A stretch of 64,000 nucleotides of DNA from Nelumbo lutea (lineage: Eukaryota; Streptophyta; Magnoliopsida; Proteales; Nelumbonaceae), in assembly GCA_022828595.1 (NCBI GenBank), contig JAKGHH010000008.1, forward strand, positions 25,598,378-25,662,377. The letters are read 5' to 3'. Shown here piece by piece: positions 1 through 13,000 of the stretch (positions within the stretch are counted from its first letter, which is position 1; every line of letters starts with the position of its first letter). Made by a program: the position numbers and the translations under genes. A model generated the notes under the pieces. That model was not told where the DNA came from, searched no databases, and was given only the letters and a program-made list of their open reading frames with translations.

Positions 1-420
1 GTGTGCTTGTACTTGCCAACATTTAATGCAATACAAAGTGCCTTTTTACTAATTTATGTGCCTTCTTGTTGCCTTTTGTGTTTTGTTGCTTGTTGACTAG
101 CCCCGTGACAGTGTGTCTAAACAAATGACTAGTGCCACCATTATCGTTCCAGTAGCTGAAATCATGTCTAATTGCAAGTTGCTCTTCTTCCCTTTCTAAG
201 GATTTCCACAGTTTTAAACACAGTTAAGACTTTGCTCCTTCTGTTCCTATTGTGGGACCTGGTATTACTGAATTGGATTTCATCAACAAAAGGAAATGGG
301 TTTCAGGAAAAGTTGGCCATTATAGAGAGTAATAGAGTATATGAGTATGTAAGAGAGCATGAGAGTTGTTGTGGTGGGAATGAGAGAGAATAGGGATTAT
401 AAGAATTAGGGGATTAATTT

Positions 421-477
421 GACCAAAATACCCTCCAAAACTAGTTGTTTATGGGTATTGGGAGGGGTATTTTGGTC
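421..477. repeat. Short inverted repeat (hairpin)
   Basis: GACCAAAATACCC at 421 is mirrored by GGGTATTTTGGTC ending at 477, with a spacer of about 30 bases. It is probably the end or core of a small degraded transposon. Confidence 0.5.
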
Positions 478-918
478 ATTTAAGGCTATATGCTATTTGA
501 CTTAAATACCTTTCCTAAAGGGCCTAAACTAGTTATTATTGTAGCTATTAAGGCCTTAAGGGGCATTTAAGTCATTTTATGCCCCACCATGATCCAAAAT
601 ACATAAACACCCCTAGTGGCAATTTATAGTTATTGAGGCAAGTTGCATGGCCCGCACTCATGTCATTCTGGTATCCATGTCAGGCTGGTCCTATGGGTTG
701 TGCCTAGGAGGCTTGGTCTCCTCTATAGCCTAGGCTCGACACAACATGGTATTATAGCGACCGTGTTGTGTCAAACACAACCCTTGTTGTGTTGGGCCAC
801 GCCAGTCCAACCCGCATTACAACTCTAGCCTAGGCTAAACTAGAGCAATGGAACTAGGGCAATGTCTTTCCGTATATTTCAACATGTTCCATAATAGAAG
901 CCAATTTCAGTGTTCAAA

Positions 919-1729
919 TTAGTACCCTATACTTTAGGGGTACTCTTACTTGAATACTTGTGTCATTGCAATAACCGTTAGTTTGTTAATGAATGTTTTA
1001 GTGTGGAAATAAAATTACCAAACTACCCTTTACACCAATGATTTCCACCATTATGCTTCAAATTTTCAACCATGATTTCCATCATCACATTAGAAGCTAA
1101 AATGCAAACCAAATTCCCCAACTATGATATGATGAACACATTGTCGTTTCCCTTGGCTCATACGTTATCTATGCACTAAGAGCTTCTTCTTCTTTTTCTT
1201 CTTCTTCTTCTTCTTCTTCTTCTTCTTCTAAATTTGTTAATGCACGTATACAGCTATAGAGTGACATTCACCTTAAAGCATAAAATCCTCAATAACTCTG
1301 AGAGAGCATGGGTAGAAGTTTCTACCCATTTGCATGCAAATTTTTGTCATGTTCAAGCAATAAGGCCTCCATTAATGACTTCAAGAACATCAAAAATTTT
1401 TATTTGTTATCTCTCATCACAAAAAAATTTATTTGTTAATGGCTATATAAGAAGAAGAAGGAAGGAAGGAAGAAGGAAAGCAAGAAATATCATTGTTATT
1501 CTAATTCAATCTCAAGGAAGAAGACAATAAACAATGACTTCTTTTTGAAGGGTAGTTTTGAAATTTTTAAAAGTGTTAAGTTGCATATGTCATCACGTGA
1601 TACAAGTAACTAACATACTACTAATAGCATGGACTAAATTAGCATTTTTTTTAGAGTTCATGTACTATAGTGGCACGATTTGAAGTTTGAGTACTAAAGT
1701 GAGATTACCCCCAAAGTATAGAGGACTAA
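919..1729. mobile_element. Inverted-repeat element of about 0.8 kb (family 1)
   Basis: The left end TTAGTACCCTATACTTTAGG is matched by the reverse complement of the right end, TTAGTCCTCTATACTTTGGG, and the similarity continues inward for about 30-40 bases. The interior holds a CTT microsatellite (about 1187-1230) and a GAA-type tract (about 1455-1480) in inverted relation. No transposase is present, so this is a non-autonomous element. The superfamily is not clear because I see no clean target duplication. Confidence 0.55.
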
Positions 1730-1986
1730 CCAACAGTGTAAACAAAAAACTAGTTTGAGTGCAAGCCAACAAACTAAACCCAATTAGACATCAAAGGTGG
1801 CATATGGACTCTCAATTCATAAAATATGTGATAATAACAAATTTCTAAGACAACCCAAGAAATCCAAGTTCAAAACCAATAAAAAACAATCAATTCTACA
1901 CCTCACAAATCAAACTAGATTCAGATACAAAATTTGTTAATACAAACAAGAACTAGATGAAACAAAAACTTGTCTTCTAACTTACC

Positions 1987-2395
1987 TAGACCTATTCATG
2001 GGCTGGGTGGCCTGACGGGCTAGCCCGGCCCGGCCCCCGGACAGGCTTGAACATGGTTATAGGCCCGTGGACTTAAACTCGGGCCAAAAAGCTTGACCCA
2101 CAATAAATTCGAGCCGGGCTCGGGTTTTGTAAAAATAGCTCGACTTGACCTAAACCTAGACCTAAAAAACCCTAATCGAATAGCCCCATCTTTTTATTAT
2201 CTCTTTGCCTCTTTGCCTCTTCTTTTTCTAGCCAAACCCTTCTTCTCTAATCTCCACATCCTCTGCACTTCACAGTGAGGCAGCGAACGTTCACCGGCGC
2301 AATAACTCCAAAAGCGACGGTGAGTTTTCTCTCTCTCTCTCTCTGATGCGAAGTTGCAAACTGATGAGGGATCTATGTCAAAGTGCGACGGTGAG

Positions 2396-2438
<43 letters not shown>

Positions 2439-2753
2439 AGATGCGAAGTTGCGAACTGATGAGGGATCTCTGTCAAAGTGCGACGGTGAGTTCTCTCTCT
2501 CTCTCTCTCTCTCTTAGATGCGAAGTTGCGAACTGATGAAGTGATGAGGGATCTCTGTCAAACTGCGACGGTGAGTTCTCTCTCTCTCTCTCTCTGCGAA
2601 ATTTATTAGGTCAGGCTTCGGGCTTTTTATCAAGCTCGGGCTCGGGCCCAAGTTATAGGCCCATAGATCGGGCCGGGCTCGGGCTTGGGCCTAGCATATT
2701 TTCATTAATGGGGACTAAAAGCCCAGCCCGAGCCCGACCCATGAACAGGTCTA
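1987..2753. mobile_element. Inverted-repeat element, copy 1 (family 2, TAGACCTGTTCATGGG ends)
   Basis: The element starts with TAGACCTATTCATGGGC and ends with GACCCATGAACAGGTCTA. Both ends carry GC-rich subterminal runs of GGGCTCGGG type. A second copy with the same ends lies at 4697-5383. No coding capacity is seen and no clear target duplication was found. It is a non-autonomous DNA element of unknown superfamily. Confidence 0.65.
2300..2598. repeat. CT-rich minisatellite inside the family 2 element
   Basis: A unit containing GCGACGGTGAGTT, a CT dinucleotide run and GATGCGAAGTTGC plus AACTGATGA recurs about four times with CT runs of different length. The copy at 4697-5383 also has CT runs here, so this is an expanding core of the element. 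Confidence 0.7.
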
Positions 2754-3359
2754 TTGATCGTTGTGAGCTAAGCATTTCGATTTAAATGGGAGCAAACAAA
2801 AACAAACTAAAACCTAAGCTATCCTGGGCAGCAATTCTTGCACAAACAACAAACCAAAAACCTTGTATTGTCCTCATGAATGGCGTTTGAGACTACATGA
2901 CCATACCCTCGTCAAGGAAATGAATTTGATAAACAATAAAGAACGAGATGCCTCAAGTCTCACCTAATCATTGGTTATGAAATAATGACTTGATTAAATG
3001 ATGTTGAACCAAGTTGACTTGAGGTTATTTGAAGCTATCTAAGTTCCAAGCAAAATCAAATTTCCTATGTAAGTTACAGCTTGCCTTCAAGTGGCATTAC
3101 GTACTATAGTATTAGGTCTCTTATACTTATACATTGTTAATGTTTTTTTCATCATTTGAATCGTTGAATACTATGCTTTTCTTGGCTATCTCCACCTATG
3201 TTGGAATCGTTTGAGTCACTAGAGAAGTTGCAACCTCACTTAAATAAGGGATGGAGAAGAGGTAGGAGAGAATGTGTGCTCTGATCTATTTTCATCTCCG
3301 TTCAACACACTTTAGGTCATCGGAGTAGCAATTGGGTCAAGCAAATAATAGGAGAGCAC

Positions 3360-3680
3360 ATTTCTTGTGGTCTCCAGTACTCTTGCACTATCATCTTTGA
3401 AATTTTTATTTGTTAATAGTCATAGAAGAAGAAGAAGAAGAAGAAGAAGAAAGAAAAATAAAAAGAAGAAGCAAATGAGTAATTTAGGCTTAGTTTGGAA
3501 GGAACACAAATACAAATATGTACAATACAAATACATACAAAATACAAGGTTTGACACTGTAAATGTGTATTTGTGCTCTTTTCAAATGAGCCTTAATAAC
3601 TTTATTAGTGTTGAACTAAAAAGGCACTTCCAGAAGTTCAAGTACTAAAGTAAGACCACCCCAAAGTACAAGGTACTAAT
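3360..3680. repeat. Partial copy of the family 1 element with GAA microsatellite
   Basis: It shares with 919-1729 the TTTTTATTTGTTAAT-(GAA)n interior and the right end (GTACTAAAGTAAGACC and CCAAAGTACAAGGTACTAA). The left end is missing or decayed. The GAA run lies at about 3424-3453. The arginine/lysine-rich open frame here is only translated microsatellite. Confidence 0.5.
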
Positions 3681-3929
3681 ATACAATTTACCCTATTTTA
3701 GAGGCTAGCGAGGCTCTAGCAAAGATAATTGCTATTTGCTTTTTGGGAAGTTTGTAAGGATGTAAATGATTTCTATTTTAAAACTAAAAATGATAATACT
3801 TATATGGTCATTCATGGAATTGCTAGGTTGATAGCAAAGATATTTGTGCCCTTACATTAGGGGTGGAAAAGCTCCTCTAATAAAGGTAGAGATCATAGAA
3901 GCAATTTTGGACTAGAACTCTGTAGCTAA

Positions 3930-4560
3930 ACACGGATGGTAGATTTTTGTCTCCCTATAAAGCATTGTTCAAACTTCTGGCAAGAGACAATGAAAGTATT
4001 TTATTGGTGGATTGGATGCAAATTTAATGTTGCTCTTTCTCCATTATTGGCTGAAGCTATTGCACTTTTTAAAGCAGTGAAGATGACTAGAAGACTTGGC
4101 ATTTCATGTTTGGAAGCAGAAATGGATTGCCTCCAGTTGATTTCTTTTTTTAATGGTACGGTGGATAACTGTCATCAAGATTTAGGCTTTATCAAGGATG
4201 ATTTTTTGAAGGTGTGAAGGTTTGAAAGTTGGGTTCAAGTAGATTCCACAGGAAGCCAATGTTGCACCTCATAGGTTGTCTTAGTGTGGTTATGTTTCAG
4301 CCTGCTGGATGGTTGATAGTTTCCCTTTTTGTGTTTTTTGTTTATTGTGTCTTTTTTAGGTTAATGTTATTTTATATTTTTTCTTTGGTTTTCAATAGGT
4401 TTTGTTTGGCTGTATTGTTTATATTACTCTCTTGTTGCTGGCCTTTAGTTGTTTACCCTGTCGATCTATTGTTGTCTCAATTTGTGTTTTGCTTGTAGTC
4501 TCTTATCTTTTTTTAAATGAAGCTATTTTTCTATCCAAAAGAAAAAACAAAAATATGAAC
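3930..4560 (+). pseudogene. LINE 3' end with RNase H-like (RVT_3) remnant
   Basis: The frame at 3936-4217 contains SPLLAEAIALFKAVKMTRRL followed by an LEAEMDCLQLI motif, which is the hallmark of the RNase H-like (RVT_3) domain at the end of plant non-LTR retrotransposon ORF2. It continues in a broken frame with a PQEANVAPHRLS-like stretch, then a T-rich 3' UTR and an A-rich tail near 4540-4555. Only the last part of ORF2 remains, as expected for a 5'-truncated LINE insertion in the + direction. Confidence 0.65.
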
Positions 4561-4696
4561 CCTCTTGGGAGGGTTTCAACTACTTTCACTAAGATGCTTT
4601 GAAGAAGAAGCGACCAAAATTAGCTTTATTAGAAAGTCAATTTCTCAACTCAATGTAAGCATTTTTTGGGGTTTTCACCACGCATAGCTTCAGTCC

Positions 4697-5000
4697 TAGA
4701 CCTGTTCATGGGCCGGGTGGTTCGACGGGGGGACGGGCTTGAACATGCAAATGAGTCCGTAGGTTTAACCTCGGGCCAAAAAGCCTGGCCCGCAATAAAT
4801 TCAAGCCGGGCTCGGGATTTGCCAAAATAGCCCAACTCGGCCCTTAAAAAACCCCAAGCTGAACCTCTCTTCTCTTTCACCTCTTTCCCCTTAGCCGAAC
4901 CTCTCTTCTCTTCACATCCTCCTCAGTCCTCACACTCTCAAGCAGCCACACAACCAGCGAGGCGGCGAACATTCACCGACGCAACAATTCCGACAGTGAG

Positions 5001-5049
<49 letters not shown>

Positions 5050-5383
5050 CTCTCTCTCGTTCCTCTTCTCACTTCTCTTTCAAATCCCAGACACCGGTGA
5101 GGCGGCGAATATAGGCACCGACGATGGCAGTGAGTTCTCTCTCTCTCTCTAACACGAACTGACACACTTTTCACTGTTAAAATCGCAACTCACCGCGAAC
5201 TCAACTCCAGCGAACACAATCACCGGCAGTGAGTAAAAGCCCGGGCTTGGGCTTCGGGCTTTTTATCAAGGCCGGCCTCGAGCCCAAGTTGTAGGTCCGT
5301 TGGTTGGGCCAGACTCAGGCTTGGGCCTAACAAATTTCTATTCATGAAGAGTAAACGCCTGACCCGGCCCATGAACAGGTCTA
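4697..5383. mobile_element. Inverted-repeat element, copy 2 (family 2)
   Basis: The ends are TAGACCTGTTCATGGGCC and GGCCCATGAACAGGTCTA, a near-perfect inverted pair. The subterminal text matches copy 1 at 1987-2753 (CTCGGGCCAAAAAGC; GCAATAAATTC). CT microsatellite runs lie at about 5009-5058. AGCTTCA occurs close to both flanks but does not abut the left end cleanly, so the target duplication is uncertain. Confidence 0.65.
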
Positions 5384-6912
5384 AGCTTCACAATTTTATA
5401 TGTAAAGCCTATTTGCAACATTAAAAGTTGTGTGAAAGCATTCCCAAATGGGCACTAAGCCACATTGAAAAGAGTATAGATATCTTGGAAGCAAAATTCA
5501 AACACATGGCATCTAATCACACATTAAAAATACCATTTAATTCATGAGGAGCTATGTACAAATGGATGTTATGCTCTTTGGGTGTGTACATGGGTTTGCT
5601 ATCATGAGATCCTATTTTCCATTGAAGAAGCTATAGGAACTAGCTTCACCAAAAAGTCAAGCTCAATGGAAGTATTCTAAGCTTTCCATGTGGGGTCACC
5701 TCTTAAAGTTTTTAGGATTTTTTTATGTGGGCCCAACTTTGCAAAGCCAAAAGCCATTGCATGAAAGCCCTATCAATCAGGTACTATTTCTCTTAACATG
5801 CTTCTTAAAGTAAAAATTGTTACCGAAAACATGATACCAGGAAAAACTTGTAATCATAAAAGTAATAGCCAATACTCTAGCAACCTAATAGTAGTCCAGA
5901 TGGTTGTACAGAAGCCTATGGGATCAAATCCATAGAACCAGGCTCTAAAACACAATCCAATTTGGTTCGGTTTGGAAAAGATCTTAAATCAAACCATTTT
6001 TTTATGATTTGAGTCAGTTTCTAATAAGGTTTAGGCCATTTTATTGTGGTGGAATTTAGAAAGTTAAGACTATACCAAATTGCCATTTTTTTTTTCAAAC
6101 ATAAAGGTGCTATACACGTCTAAGGCAGCAAAAAAAAGATGCAATATCGAGCATTAATATTAGTATAATTGCACCCAGTACTACTCTTGCCTAAGCATAC
6201 TTAATTTCAGAGTTCTGATGGGATTCAAAGCATTAGTGTTAGTATAATTACATCCAAATAAAAATTGGGATGCAGCATGAGGACTATGTAGGAGATTACC
6301 CATTTTAGTACTATTCTTGCCCAAGCATATTTAACTATCAAGTTATAATGGGATATGATGGATTAATGCTGATATGGTGGCACCCAACCACAGCCAATTT
6401 CAATTTGTGGAAAAATACCCTGCAATTTACTATAGAATTTTGAATTTTACCAAACATACAATAATTGAAAATGTCAAACACACCTACCCCACACAACAAT
6501 ACCCGCCCATGTATTAACATCAATTTCGAGCCGGCATCCATCCAATTGTACGTTTGGCTGAACCGTCCTTCTCCCCTTCAGTTTCCTTAAGTTCAGTCAA
6601 AGGTAGAGACCATGTAACACCCTAGCCATAATTATGACACGTCTATCCTGCTATGTCCCACCCCTGGTTACTATGTAGTCTGTACCAATACAAATGCATG
6701 CAAGTGCAAATCAGAAGATTTTAATCACATTTTTGCTGCTCAAAAACACAAAGTAAAAGCTTTTTCAAAGTCCAAAGTCCAAACACAACCTTAATGGCAT
6801 TGGTGCCAATCATAACTAACTTCCTTGCTCTGAAAGTCCGCATCATCAAACACGTGTGTGGATAAGGTCCAGTCATCTCATCGTCCACCTCGCTGCGCTG
6901 AGTCGCTGTGAA

Positions 6913-6920
6913 TATAAAAA
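6913..6920 (+). promoter_or_regulatory. Possible TATA box of the IF-3 gene
   Basis: TATAAAAA lies 124 bases before the first ATG of IF-3, followed by a C/T-rich stretch (6929-6950) that would suit a plant initiation region. The position is plausible but no transcript data are available. Confidence 0.4.
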
Positions 6921-7043
6921 GTTAAAAACCCTTCCAACCCCCTCTATTATTCGCCCTGGTTGCATAATCTGAACAGCACCAATAATAACAAGAACCAGAT
7001 CAACACAACAAGGAGTGTAGGGTGCTTAAACTACGCGTCCTCC

Positions 7044-10000
7044 ATGGCTGGGATTACCAGTAGTCTACCTTTCAAAACACTCGTCTCTGAAAGAACGACT
7101 CCTTCTATTCTCTTTCTCTCCTCGCTTGAGTCCAAGTTATGTGGAATCCGCTTATGTAACCTTTACTTGGCCAAAATCGATTGCAGCCGCTCGTCTTCCG
7201 TTGCTCCGCAGGTCTCTATAACCGCTCGGTCAAGAGGATACTGGAGTTCCGGCGAGACGACGAGGCCAAGAGGCAACCGGAAGGCCGAGTTCGAAGCCGA
7301 TTCCGCACTTGATATCTCAAGTATCAGGTATTGTTGCGTGCAAATTAATCTGTATTATATTCAAGTTTCCACTTGAATTCAGTGAGAGACGTCCACTGAG
7401 TCTGTTTGTTCTTGTAATGATTTGGATCAGGTCGCCTTCCGTAAGACTTATAGATGAACAGCAGAATATGGTCAGTTTTATAATTTTCACGGTTTGGATT
7501 CAACGTTGTTAAGTCTTTGATAAGTTCAATTAATTCTGTTTCTGTTAAAACTAATGTTCTTCCAGGTTGGTGTGGTGTCTAAAGGCGAAGCCCTTCAGAT
7601 GGCCGAAGATGCTGAACTTGACCTGGTATACCATTTTTCTTTTAAGTAAATGTTTTTTGTTCTTGTAATTTAATTCTACTGACGATGTTTTATTAGACAA
7701 ATTGCATATAGATTGCTACATTTATTTTTATCAAAATTTCACCTATCTATTTAATTTTCGAAAAATTTCTTTTTCTTTTTCTGCTACTTTCCCTTCCATT
7801 TGACATAAACGAACTCTAGGGAAACCTTATTCCAACTATTTGGATGAGAAACAAAACTCTTTCTGTGCCATTTCTCTCTGTCTAGGTCATAGTCTTTGTT
7901 AAATGTCCATGGATCGCATCAATATTGTCTTGAAGCACAGGTCACCTTTGTGGTTAAAAACATAAAATGGATTTCAGGGTTTTATACTAAAGAGAGTGCA
8001 ACAAGTCTTGGGTTGTCTGGACGATCTCCTGCGAAGTCCTCTTGTTGTTATCAATACAATACCCAATGAGAGAAGGATAATGGTGTTAAAGTAATCTTCT
8101 GACCAAGATAGAAATGTAGTTATGACAATCAAGCTTTAGGATTTTATTTACAAATACCATGGGATAAAGGGATACCCTTCTGGCAAAAGGATTAGGGCCA
8201 GATGTTATGAAGGAACTTCAAGTAGCTACCTAGTAAGAAGGATAGCCTGAGGCTTCAAACACCATGGTCATATACAAAAGTATTGGAAAGGACAGAGAAG
8301 GGAACCTTTAAAAAAATTTCTGCTGAAAAGAAGGAAACCTAATAGGGGAAATCACCTGTTTGATGTAGCTTATTTAGTTCAATTCCTTTAATAGGTCTGG
8401 TTTACTTCCCATAAATAATTTATTCCCTTCCCATTCTAGTAGTTTTAGTTTGTGAAGAACCAGTATGATTCCATAAGAACCGATTTTTGAGTTGCTTTAG
8501 TTGTTTGATTTCAAGTTCTGGTGGTTGTATGACACTCTAAGCAGTTGCAACTTACCTAGAAGCATTTGTTTTAGGTTGATCAACAAGACTGTTAAGTACG
8601 TTAAGCATGCTAGAAATGGATTACCTCAAAGTGGTTCCTACTGCTATGTGAAAACTCACAGACTCTCCATTCTCACTGGACTCTTCAGAAGCTGGGATTT
8701 TGTATTACCTTTTATCCTAAATCCTGGAGCATCCCAAATGGAAGTGAATGAACACTCACAATCCATGGCTCTTTAAGGGAGATTATTGGAGCTGGAGAAG
8801 TTTGCAGGCTAACAATGGTAAGGCTGTTTTGACTCCAAAACTTGATAGCTACTAGGAAATTGATACCGACTTGTGGCTGAGAACCCTAGGTCATTACTGA
8901 TGGATTCTTTCAAATCAGATTCAATTCTCAGCAGTGATGGATCATTATGATGGAGATGCTTTGCATTATAAAAAAGGAAAAGCTGATTTTTTTTTTTTTT
9001 TTTTTTTATCTTTCTCAAGGTCTCAATCTGCTATTGGTAGTGTTCTAAAGCTTCCTTGAGAGTCCAGTATGCAAAATGTAAAGACACTAGGCTTGAGGTC
9101 CAAAATATCAACAATCTGGAAGGTGCATTATAGAAAATAAGAATGCTTTTTTTTTTTTTTAAATCTGACACCTTACTTTTAGCATTACTATGTTAGATGC
9201 GAGATCCTCTGTGCTTACTGGTAATTAATCAAACAACAGTTTATATTGCATCATTTTATATCTTAATAGTTAATAATACTCTGTTGTACTTTGTGATGGA
9301 ATTCCTTATGTTCTTCACTAAAATATGGTTCAAAGATGCTAGTGATTTTGCATATTGCTTCCTGGAGTAATTTATTATTGTCTGTGGAAGATGTAAGAAG
9401 AATCTGCCTAACCCTACACTTATTCACCAAAATTAAGAGGATAGGGAAGTTTTTTATCTGACTTGAACTAATAAGTGGATGGGAAACTAAAACATAACTC
9501 AAAGAATCCAAAATGCTCTGCTGATTCTTTTTCTTCTTACAGTTAAGATGGCATAACTTTATACTAGGAAGCAAAAGGAGAAATTCAAGGGAACCTTAGC
9601 TCTGGTAGAGGAGAGGGGAGAAAGCAAGACCTTACACAGCGTTGCTGAGGCAGCATTGAATCCATTAAGACCTCCTGCTTGGTGAGTGAATCCCCTAAAT
9701 CACTAGCTAAATTAAAAAACCAAGAGAGGATTCCGCATAACCGAGTTTTCTAATGATGCATGATATCTCCATCTGAATGTCATTTGCTACTTGCATATCT
9801 TGAACTGCCTTATATAATAAACATTGTAAAAGGAAATAAATAAATGAACAAATTTCAAGATGTTCCAAGAGGCAAAAGCTTAAGATGGCATTATGCCATA
9901 ACACCTTTAATCATGTTGTCCAATATTCTCCAATCTTAGTTGCAGCTCAACTAACATTTTACCATAGTTGAGAGTACTCCCAAATAAGTACCACCCAAAA

Positions 10001-13000
10001 GAAACGATCTTGATTGGTGTAGGAACAAGGAATTATTAGGTCTTTGTCCATCCTACTTTTCTTGTCTATAAAGGATACATCACAGAAGAAGTTGGTTGCT
10101 ATAGTAATTTTTCTAGACCTGCTTTATTTTGTCTAGTACATGATTAACATTGTTAGGAGTATTGAACTTTGGCTACTAAGTTTCACTTTTATTTGGAAGG
10201 CACTGTTTATTTCTTTTAGAGGACTCAATTTGGCATTAAATATCCTTCTTTGCAGGTAATATTGTCACCAGATGCAGATCCACCAGTTGTTCGAATAATG
10301 GATTACAAGTATGACTTATTTTAATCCCATGTAGTATTTATTTGCTTGTTTAGAAGTTTAAAATTTGTTCCTGTTATCTTTTTCAATATTATTCAAGAAC
10401 CTTCCTAGCATCTTTTTCGTTTGAGGCTTCTCAATCAACAACCATAATAGTGCCCATTTTTTATCAGTATTATAATGGCACAGTTTACAACCCTCCCCCA
10501 ATAAAAGAAAAAATTTATGATTTACAATTTAATCTTTAAATAAATTTTATTTTTGCTTTCCCTTTGTGAAATAAGGTACCATATCCGGGGAAGATTGCAT
10601 GGATATATTATAAGTAGTATTTCTTGGTTTCCATTAATGTGCTTGAAACTTTGAAATCCTGATTAATGTGTCAAATATACAACTCCATTTAGGCTTTTTT
10701 TAGTAAATGCAGTGGCATCTTGGCAATGCTTTCATAGTCTGGGCTGTCTTATCAGGAGGGTTCTTTAATGTTCATATCTGTCTCTATGGAACTTTCTTAA
10801 CCACTTCTATATACTTGGCTGTCATGTTGTCATTTTGACATTTTCTTTTTTGGAAGTTTACTAATCTGTTATCCTTTGTAATGTTGGGATGGAGGGGGGG
10901 GGAGTGTTGCAGAATGTAATGTTGTGGGTGGCCTGATGGTGGTTGATGCAGGGTTTGTCTGATCCCTTGCTGTTCCTGTTATAATAAATTTTATTTCAAA
11001 TAAAATTACCTTATCTTTTCTTTAAAAAAAATGTTTTCCTTTGTATTGACATTTTTCAGTCTATATCCAGAAAAAAAAGTGTATTTATATTTTATTTTCC
11101 TACTCTTGCAGAAAATACAGATATGAACAACAAAAGAAGAAAAGAGGACAGCAGAAAAAAAGTGCAGGTGAATGTCTTCTCTCTCTAGTGTTTTGCTGTG
11201 TGTAACTTGGTTTAGGTGTAACATGTATTCCATAAAGAAAGTGATATTAACATATTCCCACATGTGCAGAAAATCGCATGGATTTGAAGGAACTCAAAAT
11301 GGGGTATGATTTTCTTAATTATTAATACTATCTATTTAATTTTTCATGCCTCTCCTCAACAGCATCCTTGTTTCTCTTTATCTTCTTGTGCCTTTATTTA
11401 GAGATTGAACTATATTCTGGTAGGAGTGCAACTTGGTTGGGCTTGGGTTGAGCATTTGTTAAAATTTGAATGGGCCTGTCCTAAGGGTTCAAGCCCAATA
11501 TTCTTCAAATCTGGTACCTGACTTGCACTCTGGTTTCTGGTCTTAAAATTTTGATGTGGTTCTATACTTCTATGTCATGCTTTGAAATTTAGATATTGCC
11601 ATGCTGGACAAACATGAATATGTGGATACTAAGGATGTCAACTGGCTGGGGTCAGTATGAAGTTGGCCAAACCTGAAACCAAATTGAGTTGACTACATCC
11701 CAATCTGAACTTGCACTACCCTGTGAATGGAGCACTAAGCAGGCCACGCAGGGTTAGGGCATGAAGTGGGATCAGGTGGGATGGGATAAGAGATTGAAAA
11801 TGTTAATAGAAAAAAAAAGAATATGTAAAGAAACAATGAGGAAAATAGACAGAACCAGTTGTAATCTATATGGCATGGTGATATAGAAATAGAACAAATC
11901 ATGACCTAACCTGTTTTAGTTGCCATTCTACAACCCGAATCCAATCCAAGCCCGATTGAAGGGCATAACAAACTTGTCCTTATAGATGTAGGGAGGGCAG
12001 GTATCCTAATTAACCTGCTTCCCTTGACATCCCTATTGGATACTTGCAACTTTGCCATGTACCTATGCAACTGAGATACTTGACGGGTTGGGATCTGCTA
12101 CAAACAATACATGTACAATGGTCTATGTAACCCGATAATAAATGAACATATCAGTGATCTGTATAGTTACCAGATGGACAAATTCTTGGCATGTTTACTC
12201 TTGATTGGGTTTCATAGCCCATTGTACACCCTGTTTATAGCATATCTGGAGTAACACTTGACATCTCTGCCATGCACCTGGTTAACACAGATCTTGAAAT
12301 AGTCTGGAGTTTATTGATGGAAAAGAACCCTAGATTGTTTAATCACAAGAATTAGAAGCAAAAGATATTACTGATTTGGTAACTATTAGAGTAGTTTATT
12401 GGATTTTCACATCCTGTAAAGTGTTATCTGGGTACTTTTCTTTTGCTTTTCAGCTTATTATGATATGTTTCTTTATTCTTTTTCACATTTACATGTAAAC
12501 ATGCTTTTATCTTTTATCTTTTTTTCCTTTGAAGAGAAATGTTTTAGTGTCTCAAATAGTTTTTTGCATTCCATTATAACCTCCATGCTGTACAAAAGCT
12601 TTGTTTTGTTAGGGTGTGATGTCAGTTAGGTCAGATTGGGTTCAAGTTGAGAGAAGGTCAATCAGAATCTGACGCAATTTGAGTTCAAGATTTCTCTTCT
12701 GGAACTTTGAAAACTGGGTGTGTTAGTAGGACAAATCTGGTTTGTTTGGTTATGACTAGGTTGGGAAAACCTGACCAGATACTTAGATTAGCCAGCCTCA
12801 TTCGAGAAAAGCAAATTGGCAGGTTCATCATCCATACACACCTATAATTCAAGAGTCCAACTATATACCAGAATGACATTGTATCTAAAAAACTTATAAC
12901 CAATCAAGCATATAATAAAAGTGGTAACCAATCAGCACATATTCATCAAAATCCGCCATGTGGGGGGTTTGATTGGCCAAAGTTCTTCTAGTATCATACC

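Larger units (their letters stand above)
1..6900. other. Gene-poor, repeat-rich flank left of IF-3
   Basis: No open reading frame here resembles a known protein except a LINE remnant at 3930-4560. The rest is AT-rich sequence with two families of inverted-repeat elements (919-1729 with a partial relative at 3360-3680; 1987-2753 and 4697-5383), CT and GAA microsatellites, and unassigned sequence between 5384 and 6900. The short open frames have no domain I recognise. Confidence 0.7.

Noticed and set aside
172..393. 73-codon open frame at the left edge
   Set aside because: No domain or signal with a clear family, and it runs into a GAGAG-rich stretch. It is not supported as a gene.
5009..5058. 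Arg/Glu-rich minus-strand open frame over a CT run (4938-5174)
   Set aside because: It is translated CT microsatellite inside a MITE.
6960..7043. N-terminal extension of IF-3 upstream of 7044
   Set aside because: The open frame extends upstream but has no ATG there; the first codon at 6960 is TTG. Plant nuclear genes start at ATG, so 7044 was chosen.
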